Source: Diplonema papillatum
Taxonomy: Eukaryota; Euglenozoa; Diplonemea; Diplonemida; Diplonemidae
Direction: 5' to 3'
Assembly: GCA_030068145.1 (NCBI GenBank)
Contig: JAPJBO010001137.1
Coordinates: forward strand, 1-64,000
Length of the DNA stretch: 64,000 nucleotides
The position numbers and the translations under genes are program-made. Positions 31,105-41,580 of the stretch are shown here, in pieces (within the stretch, counting starts at the first letter, position 1; each line of letters opens with the position of its first letter). The notes beneath the pieces are model-generated. The model was not told the origin of the DNA. It worked only from the letters and a program-made list of their open reading frames with translations, and did no database searches.

Positions 31105-32450
31105 CTAAATTTTATTTCCCTTCTCTGGGGAAGAGCTGCCGCGCCAAACTTCGCGTCTTTGTACCACATGCGGAGAAAAGAGAAAGAGAGTCATAAATAG
31201 AGACAGAGAGGGTTTGGAGGAGGACGCTGGCGTGCGTCGGGGCCAGTGAGAAGCACCGGCCACCTTGCTAGATAAATCCTGCCGCGGAAAAGGAGCCCTT
31301 TCATTCGCTGGGGTCAGCACCCCTGCGGAGGCCCTCTTCCGTGTGCCTTCACGCGGAAGGAAACAGTAGGCCACCTGCTCGTCGCCGCCCCTGACCAGCC
31401 CCTCGACGAGGGTCCGTTGCTGATCCAGCGTGATCGGGGGGGCATGCGCCGGCACTTCTCTGCGCTCGAGCCTGGCTTTGAGGATGGCCTTCTTCATGGC
31501 CGCCAGATCCCCCGACGGCACCCCGAGCTTCGCCCCCAGCACCTCGACGTACTTGCCGACGGAGGCCGTGCGCATCTCGCCGGTCCTCGGCCTGCCTCTC
31601 TGCCCCGGCACCCTCGCGACGTACGCTTCCAACTGCTCCTGTGTCATGCCCTTGCCGAGCATGGCGGTCGCGAACGCCTTGATTCTCAGCGCGGGGGGAG
31701 CCGCCTGCAACCCCGCCACGGCTGTGAACCGCGTCAGCGACGCCACGATCGACGCCCGCTGCGCCGTCGTCTTCTTCGAGGTCGCGCCGCCCTCGAAAAC
31801 CGCGACCCGCCTCTCCCACGCGGCAAACCCCCCTCTCTGGGAGGGGAGTCACCCGTTTTTTGTCCTGCGGGAGACGGGCCCGTGCGAGAAACGGCAGTCC
31901 ACCCTTGTGCATCTGCCTGCTTTGAAATTGCGGCAGGCCGGCGCCTGACGCGGAGGGACCCCCCGAGCGCGGGGCGGAACCGACTTGGGCGCCGCCTTAA
32001 ACTGCGCCGTGAACCGGCGCCGGGCCTGCCGCACTCTCTCGGGCAGAAGTTCCACCCTCAGCACGTCGCGCATCACTAGCGCTGCGCTGGGGTCGCGGGT
32101 CTCGTACTCCGCGTTCTGCTCCTCGTAGGAGTGGAAGAGCCCCCCCAGGCGGAGGATCCACATTCGTTTCGGGGGACCGGATTCCCCGCGGCGCAGGCGG
32201 ACGAGGTCACGGACCCGTTCCGTGACATCGTCCCGCCTGTCCTGCAGCTGTTGGTTCCCCTTGAACCTGTACAGCCTTCGCACCGCATCTTCGAAGCCCC
32301 GCATGTTTGACGCCGTCGGCTGCATCGTTCTCCACCGCTCCGGGTCGAGGAACGCGAAGTCGTCATCGTCGTCATCGTCGCCGACGTCCTGCCCCGCGAC
32401 TGCCGCGCCATCCAGCAGCGCGAGCACCTCGCGCTCGTCTTCGAGTGGGG
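31105..32450 (-). mobile_element. Degenerate element with CCCH gag-like protein, possibly DIRS/tyrosine-recombinase type
   Basis: One minus-strand frame runs from about 32450 to 31105, broken only by a TGA at 31851-31849. The upstream half (192 codons) has an Asp run, then a basic region ending in CRNFKAGRCTRVDCRFSH, a CCCH zinc knuckle like those of retroelement gag proteins. The downstream half contains GMTQEQLEAYVARVPGQRGR and PITLDQQRTLVEGLVRGGDE, which read like the start of a tyrosine recombinase or a helical core-binding domain. The catalytic Arg/His/Tyr region is absent. The last 270 bp are repeated, inverted, at 40190-40450. Assignment to DIRS/Ngaro-like elements is an inference; a CCCH-containing gag of another class is possible. 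Confidence 0.55.
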
Positions 32451-32459
32451 GTCACACCC

Positions 32460-33280
32460 TTGGACTAGTTGCTAGCTGTTGCCAGCCCCCGACACGGAAT
32501 CCTTTTTTTTTTTGTGTTCTCTCTGTCTCTCTGTCACCCTAGATGGAAGATTGGTCGGGACGATTCGGATGAGAGACGTTTGCATTTCCATCGGGACAAG
32601 GAAAGCAAGGCAAGGGGGCGAGATGGTGGATAAAGAAGAGCGCATGCGGCTGTACGACTCACCACACGGTGTCCAGCACCGCGTAGGAGAGGTCACTGTG
32701 AGGTTAAAAGTCAGGTGTCGGTACACCCGCAAAAACAGGTGGTCCGCACTGGATGCACACTAGATTTGCGGGCGTCGCACCGGATTTCACACTGGAGTTT
32801 TGCGGGTGTGCCACACGCGCAAAAAATAGACGGCGCAGTTTAATTATTCCCACCCGGTGCTGAGCACACCGTGTAGTAAACCGCGGCGTCCATCGTCGTG
32901 TGAGAGGTTCTAGGGTCCACTCATGATTGATGATGGTGCGCCTGGCGTGTCCATAGACTGAAGGGGCAGCGCACCTTCAGTCCTGGCAGATGGGACACGG
33001 TGTTCTTGACACGGAAACAAGCACTCTTCTGTTTTCCACACGCGAGGGGGAGAGAAATCGCTTCGCAGTTCTCACTCGGTCAATTATTCTAACAGACTAA
33101 CGTTTTCTGAACAACTGGAGAGAAACAGAAAAATACTCGACGTAGCTGCTTCGACTCCGAATGGAAGGGGGAAATATAGAGGTAAGGGGCAAATACAATA
33201 CAAACACAATCTGATTTGTTCTTCGCTTACACCACCATTTTTTGACCTGTTGTGTTTGTGTGATTTGTCGTGTAGGGGTA
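32460..33280. other. No gene recognised
   Basis: Unassigned sequence with a T10 tract (32502-32511). Two short near-repeats of GCGGGTGTGCCACAC-like sequence occur at about 32690-32830. Coding frames are short and unlike the GC3-rich genes. Confidence 0.4.
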
Positions 33281-33284
33281 GACC

Positions 33285-33405
33285 CGCATGACCTCACGTC
33301 CGTTCAACACGTGGTTCGGTAGTTACAGCACTTGGGATCCCTTCTGTTCTTTGTCGGGCAGCATCGTCGAGCATTTCCTTTCAAGCTGGCGCTTATGTAA
33401 AAAAA
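33285..33405 (+). repeat. Dispersed repeat family H, copy 2
   Basis: About 120 bp, over 90% identical by eye to 46985-47108, and related to 28095-28215 (GACCTCACGTCCGTTCA; TCGAGCATTTCCTTTCAAGC). Confidence 0.85.
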
Positions 33406-33844
33406 TACACGGGGGAGGTTAGAGGGGGAGACGGAAACGATACAACCACAAACGGGATCTTTCTATTCCTGTTGAGCGCTTACGCCCGGTACGAAACCCA
33501 GATTTCACCTGTATTTCGTGTGAGGCTACAGCAGAACCCTGCACGCAGGCCGCTGCACTGCACTCGGCAGCCCGGCATGCACGCGGAGAGCGGTGTTGCA
33601 CGTAAGTTACGTTGTACCTTTCTGCGCGTCGTAACCTACGTCGTAAGCAACAGCCGTAGTGCTGCGCAGGTGCCAGGGCACCTTCCCGCACGCGCCTAAA
33701 AGTCTTCCGACAGTCGCGATTCGCGTCGCGCGACCCGGGCATCGTACGAGCGAGGACTTCTCTGCCAAAAAACAACAGAGAGAGAGAGACGAGTGAGAGT
33801 GCAGGGACCTGTCACTAACATACTATGTCATAAACGAACCTTTT

Positions 33845-33905
33845 ACGACAATGGTCACCCCCGGAGACTATAAACCTCCGGATCCCTACGTGAACTTGCA
33901 CTCTA
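33845..33905 (-). repeat. Dispersed repeat E, inverted
   Basis: ATGGTCACCCCCGGAGACTA and GTGAACTTGCACTCTAAAAC are the reverse complement of the E consensus. The copy faces the plus-strand one at 34112. Confidence 0.75.
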
Positions 33906-34111
33906 AAACCCCAGCCACCAGTAGTGGTAGAGTTGCAGACCCGCTTTTGCCCTCTCCGCTTCTCTTGCATGCACGCCAGGCCAGGGTCAGACGGCGTGCA
34001 TCTTCGACAAAAAACGTCGGAGGTGATGCCCGTGGACTGTCTTCAGCGCAAATGACGGAAAATGGCACAGAGCTCACTTTATATCTTTAGTTAGGGGGGA
34101 AAACTGAGTTT

Positions 34112-34262
34112 TTAGAGTGAAAGTTCGCTTGAAACTCCGGGGTTTTAAAGTCTCCGGGTGACCTTCGTCGTTAAGGGAAGATATCCTTTGTGCTCTGAGT
34201 GTCGTAAGAGTGGTGGTTACACGAGGTAAGAGGATCGGTGGGTACCTTGGTTGTTGGTCATT
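34112..34262 (+). repeat. Dispersed repeat E, long copy
   Basis: Starts TAGAGTGAAAGTTCGCTTGA, continues GGTTTTAAAGTCTCCGGGTG, then about 95 bp more to TACCTTGGTTGTTGGTCAT. The full 150 bp match 39636-39786 with only a few differences. Confidence 0.9.
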
Positions 34263-34399
34263 TTTGATGGTTATGCAGTGCTGTCGCGTTTCGTGCATGT
34301 TTTTATGTTTGAGGCTAGCTTCTTGGGAGATGAGAAGAGAGAGAGACGGAAAAGGGGACAAAGGGAGGGAGCGCGTGACTCCTTCTGTTGGGACGAACC

Positions 34400-34632
34400 C
34401 ACGAGGGGGGGCACCTGGTCTAGTGGTGGGACGACAGATTACCAAACAGCCGGACGACGGTTCGAATCCCACAGATGACACTTTCCAGGCGTTCGGGGAT
34501 GGACTCCCGGAAGAAACTCCTAGTCCACAGGAAGAAATCGGGTGGCACAAGGAACCCCCGACCTAGTTCCCCGGAATGTAACCAATCGTGAAGGATGCGC
34601 AGGCTCCGCCGTAACAAAACAAAAAAAAAAAC
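34400..34632 (+). mobile_element. tRNA-derived SINE, copy 1
   Basis: The head contains a tRNA-like split Pol III promoter: an A-box-like TGGTCTAGTGGTGGGACGA at 34416-34434 and a perfect B box GGTTCGAATCC at 34459-34469, about 40 bp apart as in a tRNA. An unrelated body follows, then an A-rich tail (AACAAAACAAAAAAAAAAA). Length is about 233 bp. The head does not fold as a complete functional tRNA by eye, so it is a SINE rather than a tRNA gene. Confidence 0.82.
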
Positions 34633-34637
34633 CCCCC

Positions 34638-34869
34638 CACGAGGGGGGGCACCTGGTCTAGTGGTGGGACGACAGATTACCAAACAGCCGGACGACGGTT
34701 CGAATCCCACAGATGACACTTTCCAGGCGTTCGGGGATGGACTCCCGGAAGAAACTCCTAGTCCACAGGAAGAAATCGGGTGGCACAAGGAACCCCCGAC
34801 CTAGTTCACCGGAACGTAACCAATCGTGAAGGATGCGCAGGCTCCGCCGTAGCAAAACAAAACAAAAAA
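34638..34869 (+). mobile_element. tRNA-derived SINE, copy 2, head-to-tail
   Basis: Almost identical to the preceding copy at a spacing of 238 bp, with the same B box at 34697-34707 and an A-rich tail (AAAACAAAACAAAAAAA). The two copies differ at a few positions near the 3' end (CCCCGGAATG versus CACCGGAACG). Confidence 0.85.
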
Positions 34870-36210
34870 AGAGGGGTCGGGTCTCTTCTTTCTCACCGCG
34901 GTCATCACACAGGTCGACTTTTTGATCAACTTTCAGTGTGTGTGTGTTTCTTCAAGGTTTTAGAGGAGTAGATGGTTTGAGGTGTATTTCGATCTTTACG
35001 GCTGGTGTTCTTGCGAGCCGGCCAGTAAGAAACACGCTACTAGAGCATGGCTATCGCCATGTGCGTCCTGATAGAGATCATCCTTAACAAAGTGGGGAGG
35101 GAGGAAATACTCCGTTCTCCGGTTGTTGTGCAGTGACGGAACTCTGTTCCATACTCGCAGATGAGGATGCGGAGTACTCCGAGGTGTGGCAGCGTTCGTT
35201 GCACGCTTTTTTTTTTTTTTTTTCGTTGTAACAATGCCAGGGGTTTATATGGAAAGCTGGGTCCTCTGTGTTCCTTCACATGCCTGTGGGGGTGGTTAGC
35301 TTTTTACCAAGAAAGTGTTTTCTCGGTGAGGACCGCCCCTCCAGGGTAGCCCAGCGCAGCATAGCGCAGCCCAGCACAGCCGAATTGTGTCTCGTTCGTG
35401 TCTCGATCATAAAGGAAAATGTGTGCCAAGTGTACGGCAGGGTAAGCTGCAAACGAGGTACTACAGGCCAACAATACTAGCCTAAAAAGGGGCACTGGGT
35501 GTGCAACAAGCAGGGGTTTCTTGTAAGGACAGCTGCTGCTGGATCAAAGAAAAACGAAGCCCTTGCAAACTTGAGCTGCGTAGGGCGCACATTTGCATAG
35601 GTCACTGTTGCTTCCTGAGTTCGAAGCTCCTCGGTGTCATCTCCAGAATCACTGTCGTGATCTCTCTCATGACATGTGGCATGTCGCCACAACCAAGTAC
35701 TCCCTCATAAAAGAGTCAACGAAATCCGCTGTGACTGGCTCATTCGACTGAAACTGGACGCCAAGAACAAGCAAGCTGGCTCCCCGGGCCCGGCCCCCTT
35801 CAGTGGCTGACTCCCCCAGTGCTGGCCACGACAGTTTTCTTTTTTTTTTTTTTTTGGAGCGTGGGCCCCTTATAAATCACTGAACAATGCATTCAGGGTA
35901 TTAGTTCAAAGGTTCTTGAGGTTTGCAGATCTTGACCGTTTATAGGTGGGGTGGTTCTGGGGGCGCTTTGGTCAGCGTATCGGTTTGATGGCTCGGGGCG
36001 GAGCTGACACACTTCCGCAACTTTGTCCAAAAGTAACTGCGGCTTGTATCGCATGGGTCTCTTTTTAGCCACATGCAATGTGTGAGGAAACTGAACCGCC
36101 CAAGTAGGACCATCTGATCATGATCTTTTGCTACTTTGCCACCTGAAACCCCAAGGTCCCTACAAAAACTCTAGTTTCGCTTTCTACTTTTTCCTACTCT
36201 CGCGGTGTAC
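34870..36210. other. Repeat remnants, no gene
   Basis: A block at 35090-35190 (CAGATGAGGATGCGGAGTAC and CTGTTCCATACTCG) matches 57215-57310 in inverted orientation. Poly(T) tracts are at 35205-35223 and 35840-35855. No convincing coding region. Confidence 0.45.
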
Positions 36211-36214
36211 GGTT

Positions 36215-36420
36215 TTTGTATATAAGCACCTGCTTTGTAGGAAATACTTGAGGAGGCTGCCAGCTGCAAACAATCAAAGGAGGTAAATGTGCTGTAGCCC
36301 ACAAGAACCACAGGTGAATCTGGGTTTAGTGGCGGGCGCAAGCGTCCAAAAAACTCTCCCCTCCAGCCTCCTTCGAAGTAAGCGCAAGGCAGCCCCTCGA
36401 GTATTTTTCCCCTGGCCTTC
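36215..36420 (+). repeat. Dispersed repeat family B, near full length, copy 2
   Basis: Matches 28985-29215 from TATAAGCACCTGCTTTGTAG to GGCAGCCCCTCGAG, lacking about 25 bp in the middle. Confidence 0.85.
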
Positions 36421-36764
36421 GAGTGTCGGTCTGAATCTGCAACGTAAAAGAATCCCCTGAAACAATGCATTGTAAACACGAAAGAGATCGCTGGGCGGCG
36501 TGTTTGGGAGGAGATTAGCCTATCGATCATATCCACACACTAACAAGGCTACACCTCCCCCGCGGCACGTACAAACAAAACACACACCTACTCTTTTTTC
36601 GCCCCTGCCCCCTGTTTATGATCGATTCCCTTTGGTCTCTAGCGGTAGCGGGAGTCACGACAGCACACGCTCGAGCGCCCGTGGTCGGCCTGGATGACGT
36701 AAGCGTGCGTCGATTTTCGAGAAGCCGGTGCGCACGCCTACGCAGTCACCACAGTCCTCGGTGG

Positions 36765-37055
36765 GGGGACTTAGTTGGTTCGACAGAACACTGCCTTTCA
36801 TGCATGATTGAGAGAGAGAGAGAGACGAGTTGGAGTGCAGGGACCATCTCTCCGAGGAGTTTTCGGTCGCCTCATTACTACCTCGTACTTCTAATGATAG
36901 ATGCTAGGGGGGGGGGGGCGTACGAACACATTCGCAATGAATGTGGCCCTCGGCCCCCCTGTAGGTTCAATGTGTTCAATAGGTTTAATGTTTCGACGGA
37001 ACACTACCTCTCGTGCATGATTGATGCTAGGGGGGAAAATCTTAGTTTAATGTTG
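36765..37055 (+). repeat. Two dispersed repeat F copies
   Basis: TTCGACAGAACACTGCCTTT at about 36778 and CGACGGAACACTACCTCTCG at about 36995, each followed by CATGATTGA. The flanking GGGGAAAATCTTAGTTTAAT at 37035 is the same motif found beside the copies at 1955, 5390 and 25940. Confidence 0.65.
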
Positions 37056-37189
37056 GGGAGGGACGGTGGAGAAGCGAGGGCGTGTCGTCCAAGTACGCTG
37101 TTGAATCGGTTTCTATTCCCCGACCACTATCCTTTCCTCCTCGTTTAGGCGCAGGTTTCGTTTGGTATTTTTTTCTTTTGAAAGTGCTA

Positions 37190-37360
37190 ATACTGCAGGG
37201 AATAGTTGATTAGACCTCTTGAGTGTGTGCTAACCACGATTTGGGGAGTCGGGAGAACCTACAAAACCATAAGCAGGACCGACCCCCGCGTTCGTGAGAA
37301 AAAGCGAAGAATAAAACTTTCTTCTTTTTTCCATCTGTCTTTGTCAAGAGCTGCAACTCA
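37190..37360 (-). repeat. Dispersed repeat family C, inverted copy
   Basis: The reverse complement of 10975-11160, including GGGAATAGTTGATTAGACCT, AACCACGATTTGGGGAGTCG and TTTGTCAAGAGCTGCAACTC. Confidence 0.82.
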
Positions 37361-37369
37361 ACTATTCCT

Positions 37370-38150
37370 TCTTTTTGTGTATCCTTTATCGGTTGTGTTC
37401 CCTTCTTCTTTTGTTAACGATGCGGTGTTGGTGCTCCTAATTTTAGCATGCGCCCCAGGTGAGTTCCGCTGGTGCGCGCAAACAAAAAGAAGCGCTGTGC
37501 TAATGTTTAGACGGTTTCTTGTTTTTAAGAACTCTTTGTTCGTTTTGAGTCTCCGCGCCGACCAAGTTCCATCCCGTTGCACCCCACGCCCCATCGGTGC
37601 GTCAACCCCCGTCAAAGCACTCGTGAAAACAGTATAGACAATGACTGCGCCGCTTGTGTGCATAATTGCGGGGATCGGCTTTGCACAGGGGCATCGGCTA
37701 CGAGGGTGCGGCTGTTGCTGAGCCACTTTCCTGGCGCTTGTTGTGCGTTTCCGACGATAGACGTCGGTCTGTTCTTGCGACCTTTCTCTTTGTCTTTGTT
37801 GCTGTGCCCCTCGTCCTGTCCGGGTGGGGATTGGGGGGGGTTGTCTTTTCGCGCTTCCTCCGACGATCCCGGATGCGCGTGCAGATTGGTATCGTTCGAC
37901 CTTTCCAAGCCGGTCCTTTGAGCTGCCACGAATTGCCGGCCGCTGTTTATCACGGTGCACTACAGTGCGCCACGTCTATCGGAGCTGGCATGGATTTGCC
38001 TTGGGCTGCATGGATTCGCCTTGAGCTGCATGGATTTGCCTTGAGCTGCATTTGACTGTCCAACACGATCTATCAGCAGGGGACGGACCGGCTTGTGGCC
38101 AGCCGCCAGCACCAGGGTTTCCTGGGAGACGTAGAGATTTTTGGGGCTGG
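37370..38150. other. No gene; short dispersed motif
   Basis: TTTCCGACGAT with AGATTGGTATCGTTCGACC at 37745-37910 matches blocks at 52325-52385 and 59645-59705. A triplet of TGCATGGATTTGCCTTGAGC-like units lies at 37990-38050. Confidence 0.5.
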
Positions 38151-38156
38151 CAGAAC

Positions 38157-38890
38157 GAAGTTCTTAGCGGTTCTCTTTTGAGTTTCGTCTAAGGCCTCGT
38201 TGCGCGGGATCAATAGGGACTGCCGGGGTCGTACATACTCCTACGTCAGAGGTGAAATTCTTAGATCGTAGGAAGACGAACTTCTGCGAAAGCATTCGAC
38301 AAGAATGTCTTCATTAAACAAGAACGAGAGCGTGGGGATCCAAGGTGATCAGATACCGCCGTAGTCCACTGCTGTAAACGATGCCGTCTCAGGATCGAGG
38401 GAAGTGACTGCTGGCTGGTCCACCTGCATGATCATCTCAGGCCGGCTGGCTTACCGCCCTGAAACGGCCCCGTTCCGGCCTAGAAGCCGGTACTGGCCGG
38501 CTTCTCAAGAAACCCTGGCAGTACCCGTTCGCGGGCTGAACCCGCTGGCAACGTTTCCTTTAGCTGCAACGAGCATGCAGCATGAAGGAGCCGGCGTGGC
38601 GTGAAAACCTTGACACCAGCTTGCAGCTTACCCGAGACGCGCACTACTTCTTGATGATGATGATCCTGTACGTCCTAGGCTGCACGCACACTACAATGAC
38701 GCTTTAAACGAGTTTGAAAGCCTTCTCTCCGGATAGGAGAGGATGGGGAACCCTTCGGACTTGCGTCGTGATGAGGATCGATGCTCGCAACCGTCCTCCC
38801 CGGAGTGAGGAACGCCTAGCAGGCGCAAGTCACCAGCTTGGCGCTGAGTTCGTCCCTGCCATTGTGTACACGCCACGCCGTCGGTTGCCA
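38157..38890 (+). pseudogene. SSU (18S) rRNA 3' half, deleted and diverged
   Basis: Contains universal SSU blocks: AGAGGTGAAATTCTTAGATC, GACGAACTTCTGCGAAAGCA, CAGATACCGCCGTAGTCC and TAAACGATG. Further on are GAACCCTTCGGACTTGCG, AACGCCTAGCAGGCGCAAGT and TTCGTCCCTGCCATTGTGTA. The near-invariant AATTGACGGAAGGGCACCAC segment and flanking helices are missing. The 3' decoding-site sequence is damaged (the usual TGTACACACCGCCCGTC appears as TGTGTACACGCCACGCCGTC). It is therefore a pseudogene or rDNA fragment. The TAAACGATG form favours Euglenozoa. Confidence 0.88.
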
Positions 38891-38918
38891 CCGGTTGGCT
38901 GCGGGATTCGCGCTTTAC

Positions 38919-39167
38919 TCACGCCCAATAGCCCCCTGCCTGCCGCATTCGGTGGCTCCACCGCAGAGGACTCGCGGCACCCCCTTGCGAGGCGTAACGA
39001 TCCACTTTGTCAGAGCACATGGGGTTCGGGCACGATGCAATTTGGACCTGCCGAAACACCGACATCCCCCCGCACTTCGGACACGGCAGCTGGATCGTGT
39101 AGTGATACCGGTAGTTCTCGACGCAGTGCCGGCGGCACGTCTCGCATACGTAGTGGTTCTTCGGCAT
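38919..39167 (-). CDS. Small CxxC..CxxC zinc-ribbon protein or first exon
   Basis: From the ATG at 39167, 82 codons are readable and strongly GC3-rich: MPKNHYVCETCRRHCVENYR, then CPKCGG at residues 29-34 and SCPNPMC further on. C8/C11 with C29/C32 form a standard zinc-ribbon pair. A CAG (CCCCCAG) 8 bp upstream of the ATG is a possible splice acceptor. GACAAA|GTGGAT after the third cysteine pair could be a donor, since the frame beyond it is less protein-like. The stop lies 29 bp from the end of the SSU rRNA fragment, so the original 3' part of the gene may have been lost. Family not identified. Confidence 0.55.
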   Translation of the reverse strand: MPKNHYVCETCRRHCVENYRYHYTIQLPCPKCGGMSVFRQVQIASCPNPMCSDKVDRYASQGGAASPLRWSHRMRQAGGYWA

Positions 39168-39214
39168 CGACGAACTGGGGGGTTTTACTCCTTTTTTTTT
39201 TTTTGTTTTGGATA

Positions 39215-39310
39215 GGCACCTGCTTGGGAAATACTTGAGGAGGCTGGTTGCGAAATGGAAAATGTGCTCGAGCCCGCACGAAACAAACACAGGTAAATCT
39301 GGGCGTTAGC
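39215..39310 (+). repeat. Dispersed repeat family B, partial
   Basis: GGCACCTGCTTGGGAAATAC, TTGAGGAGGCTGGTTGC and ACAGGTAAATCTGGGCGTTA match the family B consensus with internal deletions. Confidence 0.75.
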
Positions 39311-39330
39311 GTTCAGCAAAAAAGACCCAC

Positions 39331-39628
39331 TTTGGTGTGGTCGGTAGAGCCAGGGGCCTTGGGGTGTCCTTTATTTTTTTGTAGTGAAATTCTTTCAAAT
39401 GCCACGCACCGGCGCCAAACCGGGAGCTTTGGAGTGAGTTGAATGGGTTTTCTTGCTTGGGCCTTCCGCAGAAGGGCCAAACAACAGGAAAAATGGGGTG
39501 TCGGACAGGGGGCGTCGGGGGTGGTGCTTTCATGACGCCGTGTGGAATGCATGAAGGAATCATTGAGAACTTGACTCGAACGCTATCGTAGGACTCGCGA
39601 AAAGTCGGTTGGCTCGCTTGCCGGAACT
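39331..39628 (+). repeat. Dispersed repeat family I, copy 1
   Basis: About 290 bp matching 59976-60245: GGTGTGGTCGGTAGAGCCAG, GCACCGGCGCCAAACCGGGA, GGGTGGTGCTTTC and CGAACGCTATCGTAGGACTC. It is followed directly by the long repeat E copy. Confidence 0.85.
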
Positions 39629-39635
39629 TTTATAT

Positions 39636-39786
39636 AGAGTGAAAGTTCGCTTGAAACTCCGGGGTTTTAAAGTCTCCGGGTGACCTTCGTCGTTAAGGGA
39701 AGATATTCTTTGTACTCTGAGTGTCGTAAGAGTGGTGGTTACACGAGGTAAGAGGATCGGTGGGTACCTTGGTCGTTGGTCATTGG
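39636..39786 (+). repeat. Dispersed repeat E, long copy 2
   Basis: A 150-bp near-identical partner of 34112-34262. Confidence 0.9.
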
Positions 39787-40189
39787 TGGTTTCGGCCATT
39801 GTCCACATACCTTACTTACGGTAGGCCCTCCTCAGTATGGTGCCGCAGTAGGTGACTGTCTGTCTTCTTGGTACCGTCTGACCGTCTCTTTTCGTGTATT
39901 TGTGGTGCTGCTTATGGTTTGCGCAGGTTGAATATCCGTAACTATATCGTATTGCAATACGGGTGGGGTGCTACAATTAGCGTAGCAAGGAGTCGCGAAT
40001 AGAAGTAAATAAAGAAAGAAAAATTTTTTTTTTAAAAAAATACAGGGAGGTTAGTCTGTTCGTTGCTCGCCACAGAAAAGGCTCTCTGGGCACACTGGGT
40101 ACCCGTGGAGTATATGTGACTTTGTAGTTGTGTTGTGTTTCTCCCCCTCTGGCCTCCTCGAAGTAAGCGCAAGACCCAGCCCCTCGAGG

Positions 40190-40450
40190 CCTACTGTTTC
40201 CTTCCGCGTGAAGGCACACGGAAGAGGGCCTCCGCAGGGGTGCTGACCCCAGCGAATGAAAGGGCTCCTTTTCCGCGGCAGGATTTATCCTGCAAGGTGG
40301 CCGGTGCTTCTCACTGGCCCCGACGCACGCCAGCGTCCTCCTCCAAACTCTCTCTGTCTCTATTTATGTCTCTCTTTCTCTTTTCTCCGCACGTGGTACA
40401 AAGATGCGAGGTTTGGCGCGGCAGCTCTTCCCCAGAGAAGGGAAATAAAA
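40190..40450 (+). mobile_element. Solo terminal piece of the 31-kb CCCH element
   Basis: About 260 bp are the reverse complement of 31106-31375 with few changes, from CTACTGTTTCCTTCCGCGTG to CTTCCCCAGAGAAGGGAAAT. The sharp end at the same base in both copies suggests a true element terminus. Confidence 0.85.
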
Positions 40451-40898
40451 GCTGGCCGTTCGTGCGCGGACCCGCCGGCCGGCCCTGCGGTTGAGCTACA
40501 GTGGGACTGCTTCGGCGCTGCTTCCGTTGTATCTTGTTGCGGTCTTTCGCACAGGCGGCTTGCGTTGGTTTGCACACCGGTGCCGTTGGCGGACGCTTTC
40601 TTTTCCCCCGGAACCGTTTTCCCCAGGGGACTTTAGCACTTTGTCTGACAGCAAAAGTCGCTTTCAGCCAAAACCCCGGTTTTGGGGCTCTGCGGTGCCT
40701 GTGGGTGTCTGAGTGCCTGGAACTGTCGCCCCGCGCACGCAAACAACGGACCGGAGGGGGTGGGGAGATATTGGCTATCAACTACGGAGATGGTGAGTGA
40801 AAGCTTCGAAGATAGCAATGACACACCGTGACGCGCCACGAAGCTGCAGCACTGTACAGTACTGCAGGGGCCACTTACTCTTTTTCAAATCGAAATAA

Positions 40899-40932
<34 letters not shown>

Positions 40933-41340
40933 GAAAAACCGAAACCGGAAAACCCCGGTTTCTAAACCGGGAAACCAGGTTTCTAAAGTCCCCTGGTTTT
41001 CCCGAGCACATATGAGTTTAGGTTAGAGTACAAAGAATCTGAGGCGACAATCTGCACCGCATCGATATCGATAAGAGAACCTTCGCACAGCCTTCGGGTG
41101 TGGTTGGCTCTAAAAAGACAGGCGCTTCGTTTTGTTTGTGTCACGTTCAGATCAGGAATTCTGATGCACAAGACATTGAAGGGCAACCCGCAAGATTGTT
41201 AGTACTAAAAAAAGAAGAGGCCCTGAAGGCACGCCTTTCGCGCCTTGTGCACGGTGACCGGATCGTGTGGCAACAACCGGTACCGCTCATGGCAGGGCCA
41301 CGGCAGGCCTCGACCACGAGTCAAGATCACCAAATCACTA
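40450..41340. other. No gene; AT tract and short repeats
   Basis: Contains an (AT)n/poly(T) run at 40897-40933, several GAAACCGG-type short inversions at 40936-40995, and a partial family G/A mixture at 41060-41215. Confidence 0.45.
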
Positions 41341-41344
41341 AGAC

Positions 41345-41580
41345 CAATCAAGTCTCCTGCTACCAAGACTGCTGGCGGGAATGATCAAGTGATCATCTTG
41401 GATCCCCACGCTCTCGTTCTTGATAAATGGAGACATTCTTGTCCACTGCATTCGCAGAAGTTCGTCTTCCTACGATCTAAGAATTTCACCTCTGACGTAG
41501 GAGTACGTACGACCCCGGCAGTCCCTATTGATCCCGCGCAACGAGGCCAGACGAAACTCAAAAGAGAACTGGGGTTTTAT
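41345..41580 (-). pseudogene. SSU rRNA fragment (690-800 region) joined to a 5'-end fragment
   Basis: The reverse complement reads CGTTGCGCGGGATCAATAGG, AGAGGTGAAATTCTTAGATC and ACGAACTTCTGCGAATGCAG, the same region as 38190-38345. It then jumps at GGATCCAAGATGATCACTTG to GATCATTCCCGCCAGCAGTC, which resembles the very start of SSU rRNA (GATCCTGCCAGTAGTC). Such a junction of a middle to a start is not a normal rRNA order. Confidence 0.85.

Noticed and set aside
34400-34869. Two tRNA genes
   Set aside because: The B box is perfect but no cloverleaf with a matching acceptor stem and anticodon arm can be drawn; A-rich tails and a long unrelated body fit SINEs.
36618-37148. A 176-codon plus-strand frame
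   Set aside because: It consists of translated dispersed repeat F and low-complexity sequence.
38157-38890. Functional 18S rRNA gene
   Set aside because: The invariant AATTGACGGAAGGGCACCAC region is absent and the 3' decoding sequence is scrambled.
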